A stretch of 12,923 bases of DNA from CAZVLE01 sp964627855 (lineage in GTDB: Bacteria; Bacillota; Dethiobacteria; DTU022), in the NCBI GenBank assembly GCA_964627855.1, contig CAZVLE010000058.1, forward strand, positions 1 through 12,923, written 5' to 3'. The notes beneath the pieces are model-generated. The model did not search any database. It was not told the origin of the DNA and was given only the letters and a program-made list of their open reading frames with translations. A program made the position numbers and the translations under genes. Of the stretch, positions 1-7,493 are shown piece after piece (the first letter of the stretch is position 1; each line of letters starts with the position of its first letter).

Positions 1-1062
1 CTGGCCGACGGTAAGCTGCTTTTTCTTCAGGTAGGCGCTTACACTGAAAATATCTTCATAGGCGTGCCAGAAGGCCCAGGGTTTCTCTTCACGCAGGTGG
101 TAATCCGGCAGGGGATCACCAATTAAATCCCGGTAGATGACATAGGTAAACTCAACGCCGCATTTATCAAAAAGGATGTTTAGTGTACTCAGGCGGGCGT
201 TGATTTCGATTAGCTTGTATTCGCCGCTGGCGGGGTCTTTCTTAAATTCTATTTCACCAAAGCCGCGGTAACCGATACGCTTCATGTAGTCGAGCCCGAT
301 TTCAATCAGCTGCTCGTCGTAAACCTGGTGGGTCAGGGTTGATGAACCGAAGTTAATGGGAAACTGGCGCAGTTTCTGGCCGCAGAAAGTATGGGTGGCT
401 CTTCCCCCGGCGTTGATGTAGGCGTCGAAAACGTACATCTGATCGTCGAAGCCGGGAATAATTTCCTGCACCATAACCTCGAGTTCGCGCTCACGGGCCT
501 TTTCTAAGGCAGCGAGCAGTTCTTTGCGGTTGTTGGCGAAGAGGCATTTCTGGCGGAAAACCTTTACAAACTTGTGAGAAAGGGACGGCTTGATAATACA
601 GGGATAGGGCATTGACCCGGCAATGGCCTCGAGGTCGGCTGCGGGGTCAGCAATATGGGTAAGGGGGGCGTTTAGATTGTGTTCCCGGGCAATTTCACTG
701 AGGCCCTTTTTATTAATGATTCTTTCATGCAGGCCCGGGGGCATTTCGGGAAAGATGTAATAGGGTTTAAGCGCTTCACTGTAGCGGCAAATGAGCAGGG
801 CATAACTGTCGGCAGAGGCCATTAATACAGCACGCGTCGGCAACTCCTGGCCCAGTTCGATCAGAAAATCTGCCACTGCTTTTTCATCTTTATTAATATC
901 GGGGCAGAGGATTTTACGGCTGGTATAACGCGAATAAAGGGCGTATGCATTGGGAAAATAATAATCAAGGGCATAGACCGCTACGCCCCTGCGCCCCAGG
1001 GTCCGAATAGCGCCTAAACCGGTGTAGTAATTTGCCCCCATCAGCACTACAGGGATTTGCAT
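1..1062 (-). CDS. ATP-grasp carboxylate-amine ligase, 3' end missing
   Basis: The minus-strand frame is open from ATG at 1062 to the window edge, giving 354 residues without a stop, so the C-terminus is missing. The N-terminus (VVLMGANYYTGLGAIRTLGR) is the nucleotide-fold pre-ATP-grasp domain of the COG3919-type ligases, which include D-aspartate ligases acting on peptidoglycan precursors. The ATP-grasp core shows the ATP-binding lysine in CIIKPSLSHK (K158), the GFGEIEF block with E270 and E272, and the metal-binding block KLIEINARLS (E286, N288). Such enzymes join a carboxylate to an amine through an acyl-phosphate. The acceptor cannot be read from sequence. An AAGAGG site lies 12 bases before the ATG. 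Divergence from ddl suggests a cell-wall role, for example making a cross-bridge or side-chain amide, but that is inference. Family call firm, substrate open. Confidence 0.8.
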   Translation of the reverse strand, partial: MQIPVVLMGANYYTGLGAIRTLGRRGVAVYALDYYFPNAYALYSRYTSRKILCPDINKDEKAVADFLIELGQELPTRAVLMASADSYALLICRYSEALKPYYIFPEMPPGLHERIINKKGLSEIAREHNLNAPLTHIADPAADLEAIAGSMPYPCIIKPSLSHKFVKVFRQKCLFANNRKELLAALEKARERELEVMVQEIIPGFDDQMYVFDAYINAGGRATHTFCGQKLRQFPINFGSSTLTHQVYDEQLIEIGLDYMKRIGYRGFGEIEFKKDPASGEYKLIEINARLSTLNILFDKCGVEFTYVIYRDLIGDPLPDYHLREEKPWAFWHAYEDIFSVSAYLKKKQLTVGQ

Positions 1063-1130
1063 TTTTGCTTCAGACCTCTTCTCGATTTTTATAGAAAGCG
1101 GACAGTAATAAGGGTGTTTCAGCTCAAATA

Positions 1131-1136
1131 ATTATA
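1131..1136 (-). promoter_or_regulatory. Candidate -10 box for the leftward ATP-grasp gene
   Basis: Read on the minus strand this is a perfect TATAAT, about 70 bases upstream of the ATG at 1062. No good -35 hexamer sits at 16-18 bases; the 17-base position carries CTGCTT. The call rests on the -10 match and the divergent gene layout. Confidence 0.35.
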
Positions 1137-1215
1137 CTGCAACTCTATATCGAAAGCAGCATTTTTGCAACCTGGCTTTTACCGTTATAAGTCAAAGAGT
1201 CTTCTTATCCGGTTA

Positions 1216-1224
1216 TGTTATAAT
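1216..1224 (+). promoter_or_regulatory. Extended -10 promoter for ddl
   Basis: TGTTATAAT is a perfect TATAAT preceded by the TGn extension, placed about 50 bases upstream of the ddl ATG. The -35 region is poor, as is usual for extended -10 promoters. Transcription would start near 1231, giving a short leader. Confidence 0.55.
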
Positions 1225-1272
1225 GAAAATGTTTACGTGCGCTGAATTATAAGGGCGGTGGCAATAAAGTTA

Positions 1273-2379
1273 ATGAAAAGAAAAAAAGTAGCTGTTTTTT
1301 TCGGGGGACGCTCCGGTGAGCACGTGGTATCGCTAAGATCTGCAGCCTCGATCATGGAGGCCATAGATCCTGATTTATACGAGGTCATAGCCGTTGGCAT
1401 CAGCCGTGAAGGAAAATGGTTTTGCGGACCCGATGCCTGGCTCTCGCTATGGGAGCAGCGGATACCATCTGAAGCGTATCCAGCTGTTATGCTGACCGAC
1501 CCCTCCAGGCCGGGGCTGCTGGTTCAGTCTGCCCGGTCGCCAGAAAAATGGCAATACATGGCTCTCGATCTCGCTTTTCCGGTTTTACACGGACCTTACG
1601 GCGAAGATGGCACCATACAGGGTCTGTTTGAAATGGCTGGCATTCCCTATGTTGGTTCAGGGGTGCTTGCCTCCAGTACAGCGATGGACAAGGTTGTGAT
1701 GAAAAGTCTTTTTGAGAAAATCGGTCTGCCGATTACCCCTTATCAATTCTTTTTCCACTGGCAGTGGAAGGAAGAGCAAAAAAATAAGTTGCAAAAAGTA
1801 GAAAGTAAGCTGGGTTTTCCCTGTTTTGTAAAGCCGGCCAATTTGGGTTCGAGCGTTGGTGTTGCCAGGGTTCGTGACGCAGAAGATTTAATTGAAGCGG
1901 TCAATCATGCTTTTCTCTATGACGAAAAGGTTATTGTGGAAAAGTATGTTGAAGGCAGGGAGATTGAGTGTTCAGTTTTGGGCGATATCGAGGCCGAAGC
2001 ATCGGTGCCCGGCGAGGTAGTCCCCTGCAACGAGTTTTATGATTACCGGGCCAAATATATCGATGAGCGTTCCGAAATCATTATTCCGGCCGATCTGAGT
2101 GAGGCTATGGTAAAAAAAGTGCAGGAGCTATCGCTATCTGCCTTTCAGGCTGTCGAAGCAGGTGGGTTGGCCAGGGTAGATTTTTTCGTCAACCCTACAA
2201 AAGATACTGTTATTGTTAATGAGATTAATACCATGCCCGGCTTTACCAGTATCAGCATGTATCCTAAAATGTGGGAAGCAAGCGGTGTCAGTTACAGGGA
2301 GCTGGTCGGCAGGTTGCTTGAGCTGGCTGTAAAAAGGGCAAAACGGCGCCGGCAGCTGCTTATGGTACCACCGGAATAA
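1273..2379 (+). CDS. ddl: D-alanine--D-alanine ligase
   Basis: This cytoplasmic ATP-grasp enzyme joins two D-alanines to make the dipeptide that MurF adds to UDP-MurNAc-tripeptide. Its 368 residues are a normal length. Visible motifs are VAVFFGGRSGEH (E16 matches E. coli DdlB E15), LHGPYGEDGTIQG, the ATP-binding KPANLGSSVG (K187, S193), the omega-loop FYDYRAKY (K261, Y262 matching DdlB K215 and Y216) and the metal site NEINTMPG (N316-G323). The AKY tyrosine favours D-Ala-D-Ala over the D-lactate product of Van-type ligases. The usual EHEVSL or EREVSL block reads EHVVSL here. A longer form starts at GTG 1258, but its AAGGG lies only 2 bases away. ATG 1273 gives the family-typical MKRKKVAV start, though its GGTGG at 11 bases is only moderate. 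Confidence 0.95.
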   Translation: MKRKKVAVFFGGRSGEHVVSLRSAASIMEAIDPDLYEVIAVGISREGKWFCGPDAWLSLWEQRIPSEAYPAVMLTDPSRPGLLVQSARSPEKWQYMALDLAFPVLHGPYGEDGTIQGLFEMAGIPYVGSGVLASSTAMDKVVMKSLFEKIGLPITPYQFFFHWQWKEEQKNKLQKVESKLGFPCFVKPANLGSSVGVARVRDAEDLIEAVNHAFLYDEKVIVEKYVEGREIECSVLGDIEAEASVPGEVVPCNEFYDYRAKYIDERSEIIIPADLSEAMVKKVQELSLSAFQAVEAGGLARVDFFVNPTKDTVIVNEINTMPGFTSISMYPKMWEASGVSYRELVGRLLELAVKRAKRRRQLLMVPPE

Positions 2380-2440
2380 AATAATGAAGTTCTAGTTCAG
2401 GAGTGCATTTTAAAGTGAACAGGCCGGCAGGAGTAGGAAC

Positions 2441-2472
2441 TTGATTTGTTGAAGCTTCGTAGAATAAATCAA
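2441..2472. repeat. Imperfect inverted repeat upstream of the UDG gene
   Basis: TTGATTT at 2441-2447 pairs with AAATCAA at 2466-2472, and the 18-base loop contains the palindrome GAAGCTTC. There is no T-run after it, so it is not a good intrinsic terminator. It could be an operator or chance. The rest of the 121-base gap between ddl and the next gene shows no clear promoter. Confidence 0.25.
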
Positions 2473-2500
2473 ACATTACGATCTGCTGTCAGAAAACGGA

Positions 2501-3145
2501 GTGAAATCTATTAGCGATCTGCAAAAGTCAATCTTTGAGCTGATGGAAGGGGAAAAACCGGCCCCGCAGGAGGATCAGGTCCTTACGTTTGAGCAGTTCA
2601 GGGAAGATTGTCTTAAATGCTCACGCTGCGGTCTGAGAGCCGGCTGCCGCCAGGTAGTTTTCGGAGATGGTGATCCGCAGGCTCGTCTGATGCTGATTGG
2701 TGAAGGCCCCGGGGCAGATGAAGATCGCCTCGGCATTCCCTTTGTCGGAAGGGCCGGTCAGCTGCTTGATCGGATTCTTGAAGCGGCCGCTATTAAACGG
2801 CAGGAGATTTATATTGCCAATATTGTTAAATGCCGACCTCCCGCCAACCGGCTTCCGGCACCGCCTGAGGTTGAGGCCTGCCTGCCGCACCTGAAAAAGC
2901 AAATCATGCTGATTGATCCCGAAATTATAGTCTGCCTGGGAGCCCTGGCAACGCGAACAATTATTGACAAAAACGCAGCTATTACGAAAGCACGTGGTCA
3001 GTGGCACCTGCTTGGCGGGCGCCGTGTCATAGCTACTTTTCACCCGGCAGCCCTGTTACGGGATCCAGGCAAAAAGAAAGATGTGTGGAACGACTTTAAA
3101 GAGGTCATGAGATATTATCACACCTCAAAGGGTTCAAAAGAATAG
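2501..3145 (+). CDS. Type 4 uracil-DNA glycosylase, [4Fe-4S]
   Basis: It removes uracil from DNA arising by cytosine deamination, starting base-excision repair. The 214 residues carry the family-4/5 UDG hallmarks. Four probable cluster ligands are C40 and C43 (CSRC), C111 (IVKCRPP) and C127. The active-site block is GEGPGADEDRLGIPFVGRAG (residues 67-86), and the later motif is FHPAALLR (H181). The GEGPGADED pattern fits family 4 (thermophile and anaerobe UDGa) better than the E. coli Ung family. About 28 residues precede the first conserved block. GTG 2501 has only a weak ACGGA directly before it; ATG 2543 is an alternative with no better site. An in-frame TAA at 2465 rules out a much longer form. 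The response regulator begins 20 bases downstream, so the genes are probably co-transcribed. Confidence 0.9.
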   Translation: MKSISDLQKSIFELMEGEKPAPQEDQVLTFEQFREDCLKCSRCGLRAGCRQVVFGDGDPQARLMLIGEGPGADEDRLGIPFVGRAGQLLDRILEAAAIKRQEIYIANIVKCRPPANRLPAPPEVEACLPHLKKQIMLIDPEIIVCLGALATRTIIDKNAAITKARGQWHLLGGRRVIATFHPAALLRDPGKKKDVWNDFKEVMRYYHTSKGSKE

Positions 3146-3165
3146 CCAAAATGGAGGCATAAAAG

Positions 3166-3858
3166 ATGAGCAATGAGCTTGTCCTGGTTGTCGATGATGA
3201 GAAAACTTTAGTAAAGGCTCTATCGTTTAACCTTGAAAAAGAAGGCTTCAGGGTAGATCAGGCCTATGATGGAGAGGAAGCGATCCAAAAGGTATTTGCC
3301 ATCAAGCCAGATATTGTCGTGTTAGATTTGATGCTCCCTGAACTTGATGGTTTTGAAGTATGCCGGCGTATTCGCAAAAAGCTTAATATACCGATCATCA
3401 TGCTAACTGCGCGCAGTGAGGATATTGATAAAGTGCTTGGTCTTGAGCTGGGAGCTGACGACTACCTGACCAAGCCTTTTAATTCCCGGGAACTTGTTGC
3501 CCGGATTAAGGCAATTCTCAGGAGAAGCAGTGTCCGCGAAGAAGAGGCGAAGAAGCTGCTGCAAATAGGGAATTTGCAAATTGACCTTTTGCAGCACCGG
3601 GTCAGCCTTGAAGGAGATAACATCAACCTGACTTCAAAAGAATTTGCCCTGCTGAGCTTCTTAGCAGCAAATGCCGGGAATGTTTACTCCAGGGAACAAC
3701 TCCTGGAGGAAGTCTGGGGTTACGATTATTATGGAGATGTGCGTACTGTTGATGTGCATGTCAGACACCTCAGGGAAAAAATAGAGAGAGATCCCGGAAA
3801 TCCGGAATACATTCTTACCATATGGGGTACAGGTTATAAACTCAGGGAGGACCTTTAA
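3166..3858 (+). CDS. OmpR/PhoB-family response regulator (PhoP/WalR-like)
   Basis: This is a DNA-binding transcription regulator controlled by phosphorylation from the kinase encoded next. The receiver domain (about 4-118) has the acidic pair D10-D11, phospho-acceptor D54 in VVLDLMLPE, T81 and K103. The C-terminal winged helix (about 132-228) has the signature VWGYDYYGDVRTVDVHVRHL followed by REKIE, and ends TIWGTGYKL. The recognition-helix region is closest to the WalR/PhoP group of Firmicutes and to MtrA of Actinobacteria. Length is 230 residues, standard for the family. GGAGG at 3153-3157 sits 8 bases before the ATG. The stop codon shares one base with the kinase start (TAATG), a sign of translational coupling. 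The regulon is not visible. Confidence 0.95.
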   Translation: MSNELVLVVDDEKTLVKALSFNLEKEGFRVDQAYDGEEAIQKVFAIKPDIVVLDLMLPELDGFEVCRRIRKKLNIPIIMLTARSEDIDKVLGLELGADDYLTKPFNSRELVARIKAILRRSSVREEEAKKLLQIGNLQIDLLQHRVSLEGDNINLTSKEFALLSFLAANAGNVYSREQLLEEVWGYDYYGDVRTVDVHVRHLREKIERDPGNPEYILTIWGTGYKLREDL

Positions 3859-5270
3859 TGGCCAGGTTCTATAGTATTCGCTTTCGCCTGACGGCCACTT
3901 TTCTGGTGATTATCTTAGCGGTGATGGTTCTCATAAGTTTATTTTTGTACAATACCCTGGAACGTTACTACATGAACAACTTTTTAAGCAGTCTTGAGCG
4001 TTCCGGTTTTCTGGCCGCCGAGTTTGTGGTGGGCCACCTCCGGGGCCAAATCGATTCGGTCCGACTGAGCAACCTTGCTGAAAATATGAGCCGTCAGTCG
4101 CAGGCCAGGGTTATCTTTACCGATCAGCAGGGAGTTGTCGTTGGTGATTCTATCCGGGTTGGTGGATTGTTAAACCAAAATCTTGAGCATGAGATTGTCG
4201 AAAAAGCCCTTGGAGGAGAGGTTAGCAACAGCATAGGCTACAGTGAACGCATCGAGCAAGAGGTTATTCAGATGGCAGTACCCGTCTATGAGGCAGATGA
4301 AACTGTTCTCGGCGTAGTGTTCCTCTCGGCATCTCTTGAAGAAATTAACCGCATCATGAGCGATATCGGACGTTTTTTATTGCTGGCGACCTTGCTGGCA
4401 ATGTTAGTTGTTGGTGGTGGTTCGGTAGTTTTAGCCCGCCGCTTTACAGGACCGCTTGAGGAGCTTACTGTGGCGGCTAAAAAAATGGCCGAGGGTAAGC
4501 TTGATCAACACATTGAGGTTTCCTCCAGCGATGAGATCGGCCGGCTTGCTGTGCAGTTCAATGATATGGTCACACGCCTGAATTACTACACCAGTAATTT
4601 AAAAAAGTTTGCTGCCGATGTAGCCCATGAAGTGCGCACCCCACTGACAACGATGGGTTTACTGACCAAGGCTCTCAAAGAACACGAAATGGAACCTGAG
4701 CAGCGTGATGATTTTATCAATGATCTTGACAACGAACTGGAAAGGCTTACTGCCCTGGTTAACGACCTGCTTGAACTGTCAAAACTCGAAAAAGATATTA
4801 TCGAGCACGAAGAGGTCCCTCTTAACTTACTACTGGAAAACATAATCGGGGAGAACCGGTTCCGTTTTGCACAGGCAGGTGTCAATCTCTTAGATGAGAT
4901 TCCCGGGGAAGATTTAGTTGTTAAGGCGGCCCCATTACAATTGCGCCAGGTTTTTAGCAACCTGCTGGATAATGCCCTCAATTATACGCCACCGGGAGGA
5001 AAGGTTATCGTGGCATTATACCAAGATGGTCCCGAAGCTGTGATGAGAGTTGAAGATACCGGATGTGGAATTCCTGAAGAAGATCTAAAGTTCATTTTTG
5101 AAAGATTTTTCCGGGTGGAAAGGGCCAGATCCAGGGCTGGAGGCGGAACCGGTCTCGGGCTGGCTATAGTCAGTGAAATAATTGCCAAGCATGGCGGTAA
5201 AGTATGGGTTGAGAGTGAAGAAGGAAAGGGTAGCTCTTTTTATGTTTCCCTTCCCTTACCGAAAGCATAA
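3858..5270 (+). CDS. Sensor histidine kinase, membrane-bound (PhoR/WalK-like)
   Basis: This 470-residue class I kinase is partner of the preceding regulator. In order it has transmembrane helix 1 (about 11-31), an extracytoplasmic sensor of about 135 residues, transmembrane helix 2 (about 173-193), and HAMP (about 194-245). The HisKA domain follows with H257 in FAADVAHEVRTPL, then HATPase with the N-box DNALNYTP (N372), G1 DTGCGIP (D400), F-box and G2 GGTGLGLAI. All catalytic boxes look intact. The sensor has a PhoR-like PAS/Cache feel (RVIFTDQQGVVVGDS, then a membrane-proximal VLGVVFLSASLEEI) but no ligand can be named. There is no cytoplasmic PAS between HAMP and HisKA, unlike WalK. GGGAGG lies just before the ATG, inside the regulator gene. 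Confidence 0.95.
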   Translation: MARFYSIRFRLTATFLVIILAVMVLISLFLYNTLERYYMNNFLSSLERSGFLAAEFVVGHLRGQIDSVRLSNLAENMSRQSQARVIFTDQQGVVVGDSIRVGGLLNQNLEHEIVEKALGGEVSNSIGYSERIEQEVIQMAVPVYEADETVLGVVFLSASLEEINRIMSDIGRFLLLATLLAMLVVGGGSVVLARRFTGPLEELTVAAKKMAEGKLDQHIEVSSSDEIGRLAVQFNDMVTRLNYYTSNLKKFAADVAHEVRTPLTTMGLLTKALKEHEMEPEQRDDFINDLDNELERLTALVNDLLELSKLEKDIIEHEEVPLNLLLENIIGENRFRFAQAGVNLLDEIPGEDLVVKAAPLQLRQVFSNLLDNALNYTPPGGKVIVALYQDGPEAVMRVEDTGCGIPEEDLKFIFERFFRVERARSRAGGGTGLGLAIVSEIIAKHGGKVWVESEEGKGSSFYVSLPLPKA

Positions 5271-5327
5271 AGTTGTTATGGAATCTTAATAGATGTTAAC
5301 TGTTTTTTTATAAGATTTAAGTTTGCT

Positions 5328-5338
5328 TATGATAAAAT
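5328..5338 (+). promoter_or_regulatory. Possible -10 region before the propeller/GerMN gene
   Basis: TATGATAAAAT holds two overlapping -10-like hexamers (TATGAT, TAAAAT) about 40-50 bases before the ATG at 5377. No convincing -35 is present at the right distance. The downstream gene could equally be read from the two-component operon, because no clear terminator lies in the 106-base gap. Confidence 0.25.
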
Positions 5339-5376
5339 ATTGCTACTCTGGCTCTCAGATCCGGAGGTGCTATTGA

Positions 5377-7422
5377 ATGAAACGGATCCAACCGTATTAT
5401 TACATAATAGCCCTGGCAGCACTCTTTGTTCTGGCAGGGTTGATTCTTTTTTCGATGCAGCTAATACCAGGGGCTGAAAGTACTGGTATTACTGTTGATC
5501 CGCAAACACAGGATCAGAGCGAAACCATATATGATCTCTGGTTTTCAAGTGCGGAAATTTATGATCTAAGTGTTGATCATAGTTTAAACGGGATCCTGTT
5601 TAGCACAGAAAATGATACTGTTACCTTGCTGGATAGAGAGCGTAAACTGCAGTGGGACAAGGTTTTTGATTCTGCTCCTTTGCAGGCCAAGTTATCATCC
5701 TGTGGCAACTATGCTGTGATTGGAACTTTTGCAGGCGACCTCTATTTTACTTCAATCGATTTAGAATATACATGGAATGTTGAAGGCGATCCGGTTGATT
5801 TAATTGCTGTTTCGCCTAACGCCTCATGGATTGCAGTGGCCCGCTCGAACCAGGAATTTGAAAACCACAGCTTAGAGCTATATGACAAATCTGGTAACCT
5901 GATCTGGATTGCTGAGATCAACCCACTGAAGAACCTTTATCTATCCAGCGAGTATCTTGAGCAGGCTAACATTTATTACACTGAAATTCACGAAGAGGAA
6001 CCTGTAATAAAGGCTGTCAATATTGCCGGTGAGGAAATCTGGAACCAGGAAGGCCAGACATTGGCAGCAGTTTCAAGGCACGGCAGCCGCCTGGCTGCTG
6101 TTCAGGGCAGCCGCCTGACTGTATATGATTCAATGGGTTATACTTTATGGCGTACAAATGTACCCTTTGAAATTATTACGGTGGTATTCAATCCGCAAAA
6201 TTATAATCGTATTCTTGTTTATGGTGATAGTGAAGGTGGGGGTGAAAACCTTTACTATTTTGATCTTGCTGAAGAATTATTATGGACCAGCCGCATTCCT
6301 GATGGTTCACTCTTTTCGTTTACAGCAGATGGCCAAAACATAGTAATTAGTTCCTGGCGTCATTTTAAAGAGGATTATACACAAATGATTGTTCTTAACC
6401 AGGATGGTCTTGAGCTTAATAATTTAGAGGTTGCTATGAAAGTTGAAAGATTAATGATCACCAACCATCCTCACCTGGTCGTTGTCAGTGGTTATGATGG
6501 CTATATTGATTTAATTAATTTAAAGCCTTTGCTCAGCGAGGAAAATGATAACGATTTACCGGAAGCCCCTTTATACAGCCCGGTTACTACTGGGGTAAGA
6601 GCCGAAGAAACAATGATTACCCTCTTTTTCATAGATGAAAATATCAACTTAATACCAGTTACCAGGTCGATTAGTTTTACGGAAAACCCAATCGATGCTA
6701 CTCTCGAGGAGTTGATCCGCGGGCCGGCCCGTGGTAGTAACCTATACAGGACTATACCTGACAAGGAGATCTCCATTGATCTTCATTTCGAACCCGACAG
6801 CGGGACCATTTATCTAGAGCTATCACCTGAGCTGATTCAGCAAAATGGCCTTACGCACGGTATGGCTGCTTTTGATTCTTTGTACCTGACAGTCAGCTCA
6901 TTTCAGCAGGTTGAAAATATCTACTTAACCCTTGAGCAAGAGCCGATCGATATGTTTGGTGATAAGGTTATAGCCAGCCAACCACTTGCAGCCCATCAAT
7001 GGGAAGCTCCGCTTTTTCTGCCTGTTTTGAGTGGAGGTCGCTACTATTTGCAGCTGCAGGAAGGTGCTAATCCAAATGGTTTAAAAACAGATTTGGATGA
7101 ATTACTGGAAATAGTAGTTCACTCTTTCCGGTCACTTTATATTGTTTCCACTGAGCTGAAGATCCTTAACCTGATTGAACTGCCGGATCGGGTTCAGGTA
7201 AACTTTAACAGCTCTATTCAAGCCCTTTTCCCGGAAAATGCCACTGAAGAAGATAAGTTAAAAGCTACTTTAATGCTAGATGCTATCTTCCTGACAATCT
7301 TTGAAAATAGTCGTTCACAGCGGGCTGAAATTATTGTTGAAGGTGCTAAATGGACTCCGCCGGAGGGTTATCCTTCTCTGAGCAGGTTTTTCCGCAAGCC
7401 ATATTTTATAAACCCTGAGTGA
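5377..7422 (+). CDS. Membrane-anchored beta-propeller protein with two GerMN-like domains
   Basis: This 681-residue extracytoplasmic protein has an uncleaved-looking N-terminal anchor (about 8-29) and no lipobox cysteine. Residues about 50-385 are a WD40/PQQ-like propeller. Repeated strands end in tryptophan motifs LQWDK, YTWNV, LIWIA, EIWNQ, TLWRT and LLWTS, alternating with 'signal is shown as value' strands such as LELYDKSGN. Residues about 410-525 look like a GerMN domain (TLFFIDENINLIPVTR, LEELIRGP, a hydrophobic core, then VENIYLTLEQEP). Residues about 553-660 look like a second, weaker copy (LQVNF-type strand, TLMLDAIF, AEIIVEGAKW). GerMN plus propeller is also the make-up of LpqB, the partner of MtrAB, though there GerMN comes first. 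GGAGGTG at 5363-5369 sits 7 bases before the ATG. A role modulating the upstream kinase is inferred from position and architecture only. Confidence 0.8.
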   Translation: MKRIQPYYYIIALAALFVLAGLILFSMQLIPGAESTGITVDPQTQDQSETIYDLWFSSAEIYDLSVDHSLNGILFSTENDTVTLLDRERKLQWDKVFDSAPLQAKLSSCGNYAVIGTFAGDLYFTSIDLEYTWNVEGDPVDLIAVSPNASWIAVARSNQEFENHSLELYDKSGNLIWIAEINPLKNLYLSSEYLEQANIYYTEIHEEEPVIKAVNIAGEEIWNQEGQTLAAVSRHGSRLAAVQGSRLTVYDSMGYTLWRTNVPFEIITVVFNPQNYNRILVYGDSEGGGENLYYFDLAEELLWTSRIPDGSLFSFTADGQNIVISSWRHFKEDYTQMIVLNQDGLELNNLEVAMKVERLMITNHPHLVVVSGYDGYIDLINLKPLLSEENDNDLPEAPLYSPVTTGVRAEETMITLFFIDENINLIPVTRSISFTENPIDATLEELIRGPARGSNLYRTIPDKEISIDLHFEPDSGTIYLELSPELIQQNGLTHGMAAFDSLYLTVSSFQQVENIYLTLEQEPIDMFGDKVIASQPLAAHQWEAPLFLPVLSGGRYYLQLQEGANPNGLKTDLDELLEIVVHSFRSLYIVSTELKILNLIELPDRVQVNFNSSIQALFPENATEEDKLKATLMLDAIFLTIFENSRSQRAEIIVEGAKWTPPEGYPSLSRFFRKPYFINPE

Positions 7423-7436
7423 TTATTTATGCCTCA

Positions 7437-7465
7437 TTGTCAACAGCCCTTCTTTAGGCTAAAAT
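7437..7465 (+). promoter_or_regulatory. Sigma-A-type promoter for argS
   Basis: TTGTCA (7437-7442), a spacer of exactly 17 bases, and TAAAAT (7460-7465) each match the consensus hexamers at five of six positions. Predicted transcription start is near 7472, leaving a leader of about 20 bases that holds the AAGGAG site. This separates argS from the gene before it. Confidence 0.7.
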
Positions 7466-7493
7466 AAGTTAAAAAGTGGCAAGGAGTCAATTA

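Noticed and set aside
2621..3043. A 140-codon minus-strand open frame
   Set aside because: It is opposite the uracil-DNA glycosylase, which carries all its motifs. The antisense translation looks random.
5271..5309. Possible intrinsic terminator after the histidine kinase: AGTT...AACT followed by seven T
   Set aside because: The stem is only 4 bp and AT-rich, far too weak. The T-run alone is not enough.
7476..7493. GTG 7476 as the argS start
   Set aside because: The AAGGAG site lies inside that extension and is correctly placed for ATG 7494 instead.
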